Assembly: GCF_014650895.1 (NCBI RefSeq)
Contig: NZ_BMVV01000036.1
Span: 1-53,144, forward strand
DNA: 53,144 bases
Source: Streptomyces omiyaensis
Lineage (GTDB): Bacteria; Actinomycetota; Actinomycetes; Streptomycetales; Streptomycetaceae
Direction of reading: 5' to 3'
Both the position numbers and the translations under genes were made by a program. The first letter of the stretch is position 1. Every line of letters begins with the position of its first letter. A model generated the notes under the pieces. The model ran no database searches. It was not told where the DNA came from and saw nothing but the letters and a program-made list of their open reading frames with translations. Shown piece by piece: positions 21,460 to 29,097 of the stretch.

Positions 21460-24048
21460 ATGAGCGCCGCCGCGGCATCGGCCGCCGTACTCCCGCGCTC
21501 CCGCACGGTGTCCGCCGGCGGGGCCTCGCGCCGCCGGCTTCGGTCGGTTCCGGCGCAGCCCGGGCCGGTCCCGAAGCGGGCTGCGGGTCATCCGCTGTCG
21601 CTCGGTCGCGACGCGCGTGCACGTCTGGGTGGTGCGGTGCGCGCCCTTCTGGATGCGGCGGGCCTGGACGGCGCGTCGGACGCGGTGCGTCTGGCGGTGC
21701 TGGTGCTGGCGTCGCGGACCCCGGCGGAGAACGGTGTGGTGAAGATCCATACCTCGGAGCTCGGCCGGTGGATCGGGATGTCGGCGTCGTACACGGCATC
21801 TGAGGTGGTGTCGGGGCTGCGCGGCTCGGGTGTGGTGTCGGTGGAGACCGAGAAGGGCGAGTACCGCGAGGACATCGGCCTGGAGTGCAAGGTGCTGCCT
21901 CTGTGGGCGGCGCAGGACGTCGTCGGGCACCCGCTGAATCTGGCGAAGAAGGAGTACGCGACGCTGCAGCGGCTGATGGAGGCCGTGATGGCGCCGGGCT
22001 GGAAGCACAAGGACGGCCGGGTCACTCCGGCCGGGCTGATCGGTACGCGTACCGGCCGGGGCGCGGCGACGGACCGTCTGGCGCTGCTGCTGCTGGTGCT
22101 GGAGGCGCGGGAGACCGGGCGGGTGCGGCAGTGCGGCGGGACGGTGGACACCAAGCGCGGCCGCGCGGCGGCGACGGTGGCCCGGCTGCTCGGGTGCACG
22201 GCGTCGGCAGGAGAGCGGGTACTGGAGCGTCTGGAGGCTCGGGAGCTGGTGCTGCGGGTGCGGCTGAAGACGGGCTCGGGCATGCCGAACCGGTCGCGGC
22301 TGATGGTGCCGGCGGTCGCCGCCGCGCACGGCCGCACGGTCGCCGATGACGTCCAGGAGGACTGCGAGGAGGACCTGGGGCCCGTTTTTTCAGACCCCGA
22401 CGTTACGGCAGGGCCTAGTGAGGTCCTAGAGGTGGCAGCCGAACCGCAGGTCAGCGGCCCGTCTGTGACGGATGAGGCAGATGTTGCAGAGCCCGACGTT
22501 GCGGCAGCCCTTCACACTGACCACCCTCACCTGGTTACTCCCGTCGTTGATCTCTCGGTCTCTGGTGGCTTTTCCGGCGAAGGCCGTGGGGGTGAGGGCC
22601 GTCGGCCGGGACGCGCGTGCGTGCGCGAGGACCAGGCCGCCGACGGCGAGTCCGCCGTGGCCGGGTCCGGGAGCCTGGTGGCCGGGGTCGCCCCGCTTCG
22701 CGGTGAAAAGCCCACCAAGTCACCCGTCGACGAGCAGGAGCAGGCAGGCGGCGTCGCCGCTGGTGCTGGTGCCCGGCTGACGGTCGTGGGTGGTGGAAAG
22801 ACGCGGCAGCAAGGGCGGTCGGAGCTTCCGGCCGATCTTGATCTGCGGGTGGCTCTGACACCGGTGTCCTGGCTGTGGACGAAGCTGAACCGCTGGCAGC
22901 AGGACCGCGTCGTGGAGGCCGCGAAGGCGGAGCTCGCGCAGCTGCGCCAGGTGCTGGAGTGGGCGGGGCAGGCTCCGTCGGCGTTGGCCGCCCGGCTGAC
23001 GTCCCGGCTCGAGGAGACCGGCGGCGAGGCCCTGATCGCCCGCCCGTACGGCTGGATCACCCGCCGCGGGCTGGTGCGCCGGCCGTCGTGCTCGGACGTG
23101 CGGTGCGACGACGGCGCCCGGCTCGACACCGGTGCCGACTGCGACAACTGCGCCAACATCCTGCACTCACGCCGTGCGTGGCGGGTGCGGATCGCGGCCG
23201 AGGTCGACCAGGAGCTGCCCGGCCTGGAGACGGACGCCCGGTACCGGGAGATCGAAGCCCGGATGCGCCGTCACGCCGAGGCCGAGGCCGCCGACTTCGT
23301 GGCCCGTCAGGCCGAGGCCCGGGAGCGAGCGGCCCAGTGCGCGGCGGCCCGTGCCGAGGCCGAGGCGCAGGCCCTGGTCGAGCGGGAGAGGGCGGCGGCC
23401 GAGGCGGCGGCCCGGCAGGCTGTGGCGTGCGCGGACTGCGGCCGGGAGCGGTCGGCCGGGCTGTGCGAGGCGTGCGACCACCGGCGCCAGACCAAGGTCC
23501 TGATCGGCGAGGCCGGTCTCCTCGCGGCCACCTGGTCGGCCGACCCGGCCGACCCGGTCGCCGTCGCGGCCGTCGTCGCCGAGGTCCGTACGGCCATCGA
23601 GGACGCCATCGCCGCCTCGTGGGCCCAGTTCCAGCAGATCACCGACCCGGCCGCCCTGGCGGCAGCCGGTCCCGACGCCGTCGAGGACGCCGCCGCGCAC
23701 AACGCGTTCCTGACCGCCGAGAGCGCGGCCGCGGAGTACCGGCACGAGGCCCTGGTGATGCTCGGCCGCAGCACGGAGGCCCAGGCCGAGGCCAGCAAGG
23801 CGTACACCACGGAGCTCGCCAAGCCCTGGTTCCAGGCCATGCCCGACAGCGACGACGCCCAGCGCGCCGCGGCCGAGGCCGCCGCGAAGGCGCAGACCCG
23901 CACCGGCGAGCACCTGCTCGCCGTACGGCTGGAGCAGCTGCGCACCCTCGCCCGCCCGGAGCCGGTCCGGCCCGCTCCGTGGTCGCGGCGTCTGCCCGAG
24001 CTCGCCGCCCGCCCGCTGGACGGCGAGGGCCTGGAGGTGATCGCGTGA
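21460..24048 (+). CDS. Plasmid replication initiator-like protein (HTH/zinc), 862 aa
   Basis: ATG with GGGGGTG upstream. Residues 45-150: winged helix (VRLAVLVLASRTPAENGVVK, TSELGRWIGMSASYTASEVV, SGLRGSGVVSVETEKGEYRE). Residues 205-285: second winged helix (DRLALLLLVLEARETGRVRQ, ARLLGCTASAGERVLERLEA). Middle 290-450 low-complexity; 465-545 helical (DLRVALTPVSWLWTKLNRWQ). Zinc knuckles at CSDVRC...CDNC (about 548-566) and CADCGRERSAGLCEAC (about 660-675), with an Ala/Glu coiled coil between. Size, domains, the adjacent repeat-rich region and the coupled DciA-like gene fit a Streptomyces linear-plasmid Rep. Exact Rep class not determinable by eye. Confidence 0.75.
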   Translation: MSAAAASAAVLPRSRTVSAGGASRRRLRSVPAQPGPVPKRAAGHPLSLGRDARARLGGAVRALLDAAGLDGASDAVRLAVLVLASRTPAENGVVKIHTSELGRWIGMSASYTASEVVSGLRGSGVVSVETEKGEYREDIGLECKVLPLWAAQDVVGHPLNLAKKEYATLQRLMEAVMAPGWKHKDGRVTPAGLIGTRTGRGAATDRLALLLLVLEARETGRVRQCGGTVDTKRGRAAATVARLLGCTASAGERVLERLEARELVLRVRLKTGSGMPNRSRLMVPAVAAAHGRTVADDVQEDCEEDLGPVFSDPDVTAGPSEVLEVAAEPQVSGPSVTDEADVAEPDVAAALHTDHPHLVTPVVDLSVSGGFSGEGRGGEGRRPGRACVREDQAADGESAVAGSGSLVAGVAPLRGEKPTKSPVDEQEQAGGVAAGAGARLTVVGGGKTRQQGRSELPADLDLRVALTPVSWLWTKLNRWQQDRVVEAAKAELAQLRQVLEWAGQAPSALAARLTSRLEETGGEALIARPYGWITRRGLVRRPSCSDVRCDDGARLDTGADCDNCANILHSRRAWRVRIAAEVDQELPGLETDARYREIEARMRRHAEAEAADFVARQAEARERAAQCAAARAEAEAQALVERERAAAEAAARQAVACADCGRERSAGLCEACDHRRQTKVLIGEAGLLAATWSADPADPVAVAAVVAEVRTAIEDAIAASWAQFQQITDPAALAAAGPDAVEDAAAHNAFLTAESAAAEYRHEALVMLGRSTEAQAEASKAYTTELAKPWFQAMPDSDDAQRAAAEAAAKAQTRTGEHLLAVRLEQLRTLARPEPVRPAPWSRRLPELAARPLDGEGLEVIA

Positions 24049-24890
24049 CCGCCGTCCCGGAGCTGTCCGGCGTCGACCTCGCCCGCCAGGCCCTGCTCGC
24101 CGCCCGGGAAGCGGCGAAGAAGAACGGCGCCCAGACGAAGAAGCCTAAGCGGCGCACCGGCACCGCCGTACGGCGGGACGGCCGCGAGCCCCTCGGGCTC
24201 GGTGCGGCGATCACGATGATGATGACCGAGCGCGGCCTGGTCGCCCCGGCTGCCGGCGGCAGCGTCCTGGCCCAGTGGGAGGCCATCCTCGCCGCGGCCG
24301 CGCCCGAACTTGCCGGGCACGTCCAGGCCGTCGGCTTCGACGCGGACACCGGCCGCCTGGACGTCGCCCCCGACGCTCCGGCGTACGCCACGAAGACCCG
24401 CTGGTGCGCGTCGAAGTTGATTGAGGCCGCCAACCGCGCGGTGTCCGGGGTGAACGTGCGGGCGGTGAACGTCCTGGCGCCCGCCACCCGTGCTGCGGCT
24501 ACGGCGACGTCCCCGGCAGCTGCCGACGACCTGGCCCCGCAGCCGGTTGCACCAGCGGGGCCGGTGAAGACGCGGGAGAGCGCGTCGGCCGGCTATCGCC
24601 GTGCCCTCGCCGCTCACCACGCGGTCGCCCCGCCTCGCCAGGAAGACCCGGCCATGGCCACCGCCGTCGTTGTACGGAAGGAACAGGTCCGCCGCGGCCT
24701 CGACGAGCGCGCTGTCCCCGACATCGACCAGGAGCAGAAGGACGAGGCACCGGCCTCCCCCGAGGCTGTCCGTGTCCAGGAGCGCCAGGAGGCCGAAGAG
24801 ATCCGTGCGGCCGCGATCCTGCGGGCCCGCGCCGAACGCGCAGGGCGAACGGTGCCGCTCGTTACACCCGCCCTGCGCCAGGCCGGGTGA
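24045..24890 (+). CDS. DciA-like (DUF721) replicative helicase loader
   Basis: 281 aa; GTG overlaps the rep stop. Residues 40-150 carry the DUF721/DciA domain: LGAAITMMMTERGLVAPAAG, SVLAQWEAILAAAAPELAGH, VQAVGFDADTGRLDVAPDAP, TKTRWCASKLIEAANRAVSG. These give the conserved W-x-x-I/V, the strand with LDV, and the W-A-x-x-L helix. In most bacteria DciA loads DnaB at origins. The C-terminal third is a charged, probably disordered helix. Coupling with rep gives the element its own initiator and helicase loader, presumably recruiting host DnaB. Confidence 0.75.
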   Translation: MTAVPELSGVDLARQALLAAREAAKKNGAQTKKPKRRTGTAVRRDGREPLGLGAAITMMMTERGLVAPAAGGSVLAQWEAILAAAAPELAGHVQAVGFDADTGRLDVAPDAPAYATKTRWCASKLIEAANRAVSGVNVRAVNVLAPATRAAATATSPAAADDLAPQPVAPAGPVKTRESASAGYRRALAAHHAVAPPRQEDPAMATAVVVRKEQVRRGLDERAVPDIDQEQKDEAPASPEAVRVQERQEAEEIRAAAILRARAERAGRTVPLVTPALRQAG

Positions 24891-24892
24891 CA

Positions 24893-24907
24893 GCCCTGCG
24901 ACAGGGC
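24893..24907 (+). terminator. Small hairpin after dciA
   Basis: GCCCTG(CGA)CAGGGC immediately after the stop codon. Short but perfectly placed. Confidence 0.45.
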
Positions 24908-25014
24908 GATCAACCGGCAGATCCCATAGGCCCTTTCGGCTGATCGAGGTACAAGTGCCCCCTGGCGGCTGCAAGGATCATCGAGCCACGAAAAGGCGAA
25001 GGAGAGCGACGAGG

Positions 25015-25893
25015 ATGCCGAAGAAGCGCAAGAAGAACCGCAAGCCTGCCGCAGTTCGTACAGCCCCGACCCAATACACAGGCCCGGAGCAGGCGGATTG
25101 GGATGATGCTCCGGAGGAGGAGTTCAACCCGCTCGCATCCCTCAAGGATCGGTTTCCCACTCCTGCTGACGCCGTGAAAACCGTTCAGGCTGGCGAAGAA
25201 GTGGAGTGGATCGGCAGCGTCGAAGGCGCCAAGATGCGCCACCGCGTCGTCCTGACCGACAACGGCGAAGCTCTCGTCGAGCAGGCCGTCTTCCTCGACG
25301 GCGCCCTGGAGCAGATGGTGCTGTGCGCCGCGCACCAGGCCGGCGAACACGGCCGGGACGAACTGCGCACCGGAGTGCTCGCCGCTCTCGATGTCCTGCA
25401 CGCCGTTATCCGCCCGATGACGGAAACTGATGTCCGCGAGTTCCAGCCCGGCTACACCGCTGCTGTACTCGAGTCCTTCCAGGAAGCGCCTGAACCCCAT
25501 GGCCCGGGTACCCCGGTGTTCGGGTGGCGCACCTTCCACAGCGTCGGCCCGAACACCACCTGGGATGACACGATCGACACGGCCACCTGGAACAGCTCCA
25601 CCGTGATGTCCGGTTTCCTCGGAGACTCAGACGACGTGCCCGAGCTCCAGCCTTTTCAGCTCGCACGGGTACTGCGCGACCACGGGGTCCCGGTCATCCT
25701 CTGCGCCGTTTGCGGCGATCCCCTCACCGACCGACACCCTCGATGGAACGGTGTATGGGTCTCGCCCGGCAACGACACTGGCCCGCTCTGCGAACCGCCC
25801 GTTCCCGCGCTGCAGCTCCCGGCCCCCCGACTTGGGTGGCTCACCGACGCGGAGTTCGGCCACCCGCACCAACCTGCCCCCACGACTGACTGA
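25015..25893 (+). CDS. Hypothetical 292-aa protein
   Basis: ATG with GAAGGAG at a suitable distance; longer in-frame starts run into dciA. Begins with a basic tail MPKKRKKNRKPAAVRTAPTQ. Residues 60-130 (VEWIGSVEGAKMRHRVVLTD, AVFLDGALEQMVLCAAHQAG) look like a mixed alpha/beta domain. Residues 235-265 contain VPVILCAVCGDPLTDRHPRW, a CxxC that may bind metal. Ends AGFGHPHQPAPTTD-like, polar. I do not recognise the family; downstream of the replication genes but with its own leader, so an independent gene. Confidence 0.65.
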   Translation: MPKKRKKNRKPAAVRTAPTQYTGPEQADWDDAPEEEFNPLASLKDRFPTPADAVKTVQAGEEVEWIGSVEGAKMRHRVVLTDNGEALVEQAVFLDGALEQMVLCAAHQAGEHGRDELRTGVLAALDVLHAVIRPMTETDVREFQPGYTAAVLESFQEAPEPHGPGTPVFGWRTFHSVGPNTTWDDTIDTATWNSSTVMSGFLGDSDDVPELQPFQLARVLRDHGVPVILCAVCGDPLTDRHPRWNGVWVSPGNDTGPLCEPPVPALQLPAPRLGWLTDAEFGHPHQPAPTTD

Positions 25894-25896
25894 CTA

Positions 25897-25929
25897 GGGG
25901 GCCGCCGCCCGTGCGGGACGGCGGCCCCC
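25897..25929. terminator. Perfect 11-bp stem hairpin
   Basis: GGGGGCCGCCG (25897-25907) pairs with CGGCGGCCCCC (25919-25929), 3 bp after the stop, followed by TTCGTGTCTT. Confidence 0.85.
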
Positions 25930-26028
25930 TTCGTGTCTTGCCCTCCCGGAATATCGCCAGAAGTGACTTGATCATGTCGGTGGGTAACCGTCGGTTGGCG
26001 GGGCGCTTTCCGGTCTCGCTCACGCGAA

Positions 26029-26056
26029 GGGCCCGCCGTGAGGGCACGGCGGGCCC
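26029..26056. terminator. Perfect 12-bp stem hairpin
   Basis: GGGCCCGCCGTG pairs with CACGGCGGGCCC around AGGG; 27 bp beyond the stop of the minus-strand gene at 26084. Confidence 0.8.
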
Positions 26057-26083
26057 GGACCGGATGGGGCGGATCGTGGGGGA

Positions 26084-26857
26084 CTAGGCGTAGAGCTTGG
26101 CGTGGTCGCGGTTGGACTCCGCCCATCCCTCGTACTTCTGTGCCTCGTGGAGGTGTTCCTCGGCCAGGGACGGCTCGGCGGCCGCCAGCTGCCGGAAGAC
26201 GCTGGCGATCTCCTGGCTGTGGTCGGCCGTCGCGGTCAGGTTGTCGGCCAGGGCCCGGGGGTCGCCGGTCTCCTTCAGGAGGCGGTACGCGTTGCTGAGT
26301 TCCTGAAGCTGGTCCTTCAGTACGGTCAGCCGGGCGTTCAGGGCGGCGCCCCGGGCGCGTAGGGAGCCCTCGTACTCGCGGGAGCCGGGGAAGCGGACGG
26401 CGTCCAGGCCGGAGCTGACCGCGGTGGTCTGCTCCGGGAACAGGCGGGCGTAGTAGCGGTCGAGCATGGCCGCGTTCTCCATGGAGTCCTTCGGGCTGTG
26501 GGCCGGCAGGTCGGACCGGCCGGTGGCGGCCCAGGCGCGCACGTTGCCGTGCCACCGCTCGTGGGCGGCCTGCCGGGTGGTGCCGGCCGCCGCGCCGATC
26601 TGGTCCCAGGTGGTGCCCCGCTCGCGTTCGGCGATGGCGGCGCTTGTCACGGCCCGGTCGGCGAGCTCGGCGAGGCGCAGGGCGGCGCGGAGCAGGTCAC
26701 CGGGGGCGGGGTCGAGGGCGATGGGAATCTGCTCCAGGGCCTCGTCAGCGAGGAAGAAGGCGGCGGAGGCGTAGTGCAGGCGGCCTTCGTCGCGGGGGGA
26801 GAGGCGGGCGCCGGGGATGGTCTGCTCGCCGTCGGAGGGGAGGGCGGTGTCGGTCAT
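26084..26857 (-). CDS. HTH-containing hypothetical protein, 257 aa
   Basis: Start placed at ATG 26857 directly after a 16-bp inverted-repeat operator; an ATG 23 codons upstream would translate the operator. No ribosome-binding site, so probably leaderless. Residues 45-75 helical; about 75-105 (AAIAERERGTTWDQIGAAAG, TTRQAAHERW) is a helix-turn-helix of the type found in many Streptomyces small regulators; 105-257 is helical with DRYYARLFPEQT and a coiled coil (LTVLKDQLQELSNAYRLLKE). Likely a DNA-binding protein controlling its own operator. Confidence 0.7.
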   Translation of the reverse strand: MTDTALPSDGEQTIPGARLSPRDEGRLHYASAAFFLADEALEQIPIALDPAPGDLLRAALRLAELADRAVTSAAIAERERGTTWDQIGAAAGTTRQAAHERWHGNVRAWAATGRSDLPAHSPKDSMENAAMLDRYYARLFPEQTTAVSSGLDAVRFPGSREYEGSLRARGAALNARLTVLKDQLQELSNAYRLLKETGDPRALADNLTATADHSQEIASVFRQLAAAEPSLAEEHLHEAQKYEGWAESNRDHAKLYA

Positions 26858-26861
26858 GAAG

Positions 26862-26904
26862 TCAAGGTAGCCCTGACGGAGAAGGCTAGTCAGGGTTGCC
26901 TTGA
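26862..26904. promoter_or_regulatory. 16-bp inverted repeat operator with TCAAGG/CCTTGA ends
   Basis: TCAAGGTAGCCCTGAC (26862-26877) is opposed by GTCAGGGTTGCCTTGA (26889-26904), two mismatches, 11-bp spacer. A third half-site CGTCAAGG is at 26921. It sits 4 bp upstream of the ATG at 26857, so bound protein would block a leaderless transcript. Confidence 0.65.
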
Positions 26905-27045
26905 CGAATTCGGCCATGATCGTCAAGGGCGGGCGCCAGGCGGTCCGCAGAGTGCGGACGCCGTCCGTTTCGTCATGGTGGGCCCGATGGCGGCCCGGCT
27001 CCGCGGCGCCCGTTCCCCCGACCCCGTGACGGCCGTTATCAGGGC

Positions 27046-27540
27046 ATGGACACCCTCCCGTCTCCTTCCCGGACCCTGCGAGACGTCCGGGGGGAGATCC
27101 TGGCCCTCGACCTCGTCCGCGACTGGGCGGCCGGGCAGGATCTGGTCGCCGAGCTCGACAGCGCGATGCGCGCGCTCACCGACCCCACCGGCGGACTCCC
27201 GCTCCACACCGCCGCGCAGAACGCTCTCACGGGCCTCTTCGAGGACGAGCTCGTAGCCCTGGACGTCCCGCCGCACGACCCCGCCAGCCGGATCCCGACC
27301 GCTCGCCTGACGGCCGAGACCGACCTGCTGCTCACCGGGACGACGACCGCGCCCGAGATCTGCGACGCCCTGGCCGCGTTCGCCGTCGGCGACTTCGCCG
27401 GCATGGTCTCGGTGCCGACGACCAGCTGGTTCGTCGTGGTCGGGCTCGCGGCCGCGGCCGCCGGACGAGTCCGCCACGGCAGCGCCGACGCCTACCTCAC
27501 CGCCCTCGAACGCCGCCGCACGGTGTCCGCCGCCCTCTGA
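27046..27540 (+). CDS. Hypothetical helical protein, 164 aa
   Basis: ATG at 27046 with TTATCA 9 bases upstream as a possible -10, so likely leaderless. Starts MDTLPSPSRTLRDVRGEILA and continues DLVRDWAAGQDLVAELDSAM; mostly helical with a hydrophobic stretch TSWFVVVGLAAAAAGRV (125-141) that may be a buried helix or membrane segment. No cysteine or known motif. Third-position GC bias supports coding. Family not recognised. Confidence 0.6.
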   Translation: MDTLPSPSRTLRDVRGEILALDLVRDWAAGQDLVAELDSAMRALTDPTGGLPLHTAAQNALTGLFEDELVALDVPPHDPASRIPTARLTAETDLLLTGTTTAPEICDALAAFAVGDFAGMVSVPTTSWFVVVGLAAAAAGRVRHGSADAYLTALERRRTVSAAL

Positions 27541-27696
27541 AGTCCTCCAGCGCGGCAGACATCGCCGCTGCGCGGCCGCGTGCCGGGGAGAGAAGGACCG
27601 AGACCCGGATTCCAGGGCCCCACTGAACCGCACGGTGGCCTCGGACCTCTTGACGTGCCAGGATCCCGATCAGCAACAAGGGGAAGGGGAGCGGGT

Positions 27697-28074
27697 GTGG
27701 CTGGGAGCGTGGTGGGGCCGGGTGTGGTGGTGCGCGGGGTCGAGGAGCTGACCATCGAGGAGGTTGAGAGGCTGCTGGGCTGGCTCTTCCCTCACCTCGA
27801 TCCCAAGGCGCCCGGCCTCTTGGCGACTGCGCAGCTCGCCGAGGGAAGGGTGCGTGAGCAGCTGGCACGGCGGGATGCCGAAGCCGTGCCGGGCTGGTCG
27901 GTGCTGGCCGATCTGGCGCAGGACTGGCAGTTTCTGCGTCAGGTCGCGCGCGGGATCGCCGGCCGCGCGCTTCCGGACGACCGGACGGTGTTCTGGAAGG
28001 GGACATTCGACTACATCCCCCGAGGTGCAGGCTCGGGGGAGGTGGCCGCTGCAGGGGCGGTGCTGTGGTGGTGA
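27697..28074 (+). CDS. Hypothetical 125-aa protein
   Basis: GTG at 27697 chosen for the AAGGGGAGCG ahead of it; the upstream in-frame extension is Pro/Gly-rich and unconvincing. Residues 15-95 are helical (VRGVEELTIEEVERLLGWLF, LLATAQLAEGRVREQLARRD, LADLAQDWQFLRQVARGIAG); the tail is TFDYIPRGAGSGEVAAAGAV. No motif identified. Coding likelihood moderate. Confidence 0.5.
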   Translation: MAGSVVGPGVVVRGVEELTIEEVERLLGWLFPHLDPKAPGLLATAQLAEGRVREQLARRDAEAVPGWSVLADLAQDWQFLRQVARGIAGRALPDDRTVFWKGTFDYIPRGAGSGEVAAAGAVLWW

Positions 28075-28107
28075 GGGGCGGCGGCCGGTGCGCTGTTTTC
28101 CGCCTGG

Positions 28108-28166
28108 GTTCAAAGATCGACGCGTGGAGTTCGGAGATTGACGCGTAGAGTTCAAAGCCGTACCAT
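28108..28166 (+). promoter_or_regulatory. Tandem 21-bp repeats and sigma-70-type promoter
   Basis: Two adjacent 21-bp units at 28108-28128 and 28129-28149 (consensus GTTCrrAGATyGACGCGTrGA) and the first 8 bases of a third. TTGACG (28138-28143), 17-bp spacer and TACCAT (28161-28166) form a good promoter reading right, partly inside the repeats, so a repeat-binding protein would control it. Confidence 0.65.
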
Positions 28167-28172
28167 CGATCC

Positions 28173-28228
28173 ATACCCCGCCGGGTCTGCAAAGCCCCGG
28201 TTCGACGGCCCCGCAAGGGGCCGTTTTT
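28173..28228 (+). ncRNA. Putative short structured RNA / leader attenuator
   Basis: From the predicted start near 28173 the transcript would form CCGGG-loop-CCCGG (28181-28200, loop containing CTGCAAA), then TTCGA, then the intrinsic terminator ACGGCCCC(GCAA)GGGGCCGT (28205-28224) followed by TTTT. The first hairpin and the following GGTTCGAC resemble a tRNA anticodon loop and T loop with 7 bases between, but no full cloverleaf can be folded. About 55 nt. Either an independent small RNA or a leader that must be anti-terminated to reach the NYN gene at 28335. Confidence 0.5.
28205..28228 (+). terminator. Intrinsic terminator with T-run
   Basis: Perfect 8-bp stem, GCAA tetraloop, four to five T. 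It is the only hairpin followed by a clear T-run that I noted in the window. Confidence 0.85.
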
Positions 28229-28334
28229 GTATTCACAGGCAGGTTGTGCACGCAGGCGAGCGAACCCCGGCTGTTCCTGGCCGGCAGTACCAGGGCCCGG
28301 GCATTACCTCGGGCTCTCGGGAGGGGAAGCCAGC

Positions 28335-28952
28335 GTGTCCGAGCTGATCGTCTATGTGGACGGTTTCAATCTGTACCACGGTCTGCACGAGAAGTACGGT
28401 CGTAGATTTCTCTGGCTTGACCTGGAGAAACTCGCTCGGACGCTGCGGCCGCGTGACCAGCTCGTGAAGGTCAAGTACTTCACCGCCTCGGTCATGAACG
28501 ACCCGGACGCTTTGAGCAGGCAGGACACCTACCTCCAGGCTCTCTCCGCGTACAGCGGCGAAACGGTGGAGATCGTCAAGGGGCGCTACCAGGCGAAGCG
28601 GAAGACGTGCAAGCAGTGCGGCGGGAGCTGGACTCACTACGAGGAGAAGGAGACCGACGTCAACATTGCGGTCTCCCTCGTCGCGGACGTGGCAACGAAG
28701 GCTGCCACGTCGGCCGTCGTCATCAGCGGAGACAGCGACCTCGCGCCCGCCGTCCGCAAGGCCAAGAGCCTGGCCCCCGGCACCCACATCATGGCGGCGT
28801 TTCCTCCTATGAGGGGCTCCAACGAGCTGAAGACCCTGATGCCGGCCTCCTTCTATATCGGCCGTGCCAAGTTCGCCGGAGCCCAGCTGCCGGATCAGAT
28901 CACTGACCCGGTGAGGGGACACGTTCTCGCTCGGCCCGCGAAATGGTCCTGA
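28335..28952 (+). CDS. NYN-domain ribonuclease
   Basis: 205 aa; GTG start with GGGAGGGGA upstream. PIN-like NYN nuclease: strand LIVYVDGFNLYHGLHE with the first catalytic Asp (D9), then KETDVNIAVSLVADV with Asp (about 112), and AVVISGDSDLAPAVRKAKSL with the GDSD pair (about 135-137). An insertion CKQCGGSWTHYEEK (about 95-108) supplies a CxxC that may bind zinc. Such proteins cut RNA with a metal ion and often act in RNA turnover or defence. It is downstream of the promoter-hairpin-terminator unit and convergent to the STAND gene. Confidence 0.88.
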   Translation: MSELIVYVDGFNLYHGLHEKYGRRFLWLDLEKLARTLRPRDQLVKVKYFTASVMNDPDALSRQDTYLQALSAYSGETVEIVKGRYQAKRKTCKQCGGSWTHYEEKETDVNIAVSLVADVATKAATSAVVISGDSDLAPAVRKAKSLAPGTHIMAAFPPMRGSNELKTLMPASFYIGRAKFAGAQLPDQITDPVRGHVLARPAKWS

Positions 28953-29042
28953 CAGCCGTCAGCAGCGCTTTCTCTACCCCTCGCCGACGGCTGCCCTGAT
29001 CCGGCCCTGGCCAGCCGTGAAGAGGCTGCCGCCCGGCCTGTA

Positions 29043-29090
29043 CGCGACTGCGGCTCCGACCAGAGGTGTCTGGTCGGAGCCGCAGTCGCG
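29043..29090. terminator. Perfect 21-bp stem hairpin between NYN and STAND genes
   Basis: Arms 29043-29063 and 29070-29090 are perfect complements (starting CGCGACTGCGGCTCC) around AGGTGT. Eight bases beyond the STAND stop and about 90 bp beyond the NYN stop, so it ends both transcripts. Confidence 0.9.
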
Positions 29091-29097
29091 TCTGGGG

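Noticed and set aside
24601..25014. Longer N-terminus for the 292-aa protein
   Set aside because: It would overlap dciA out of frame and give an Arg/Ser/Pro-rich product; the ATG at 25015 has a strong ribosome-binding site.
28173..28205. tRNA-Cys gene or its 3' end as an attachment site
   Set aside because: CTGCAAA and GGTTCGAC occur, but stems and spacing do not fit a tRNA; no duplicate copy was seen as an att repeat.
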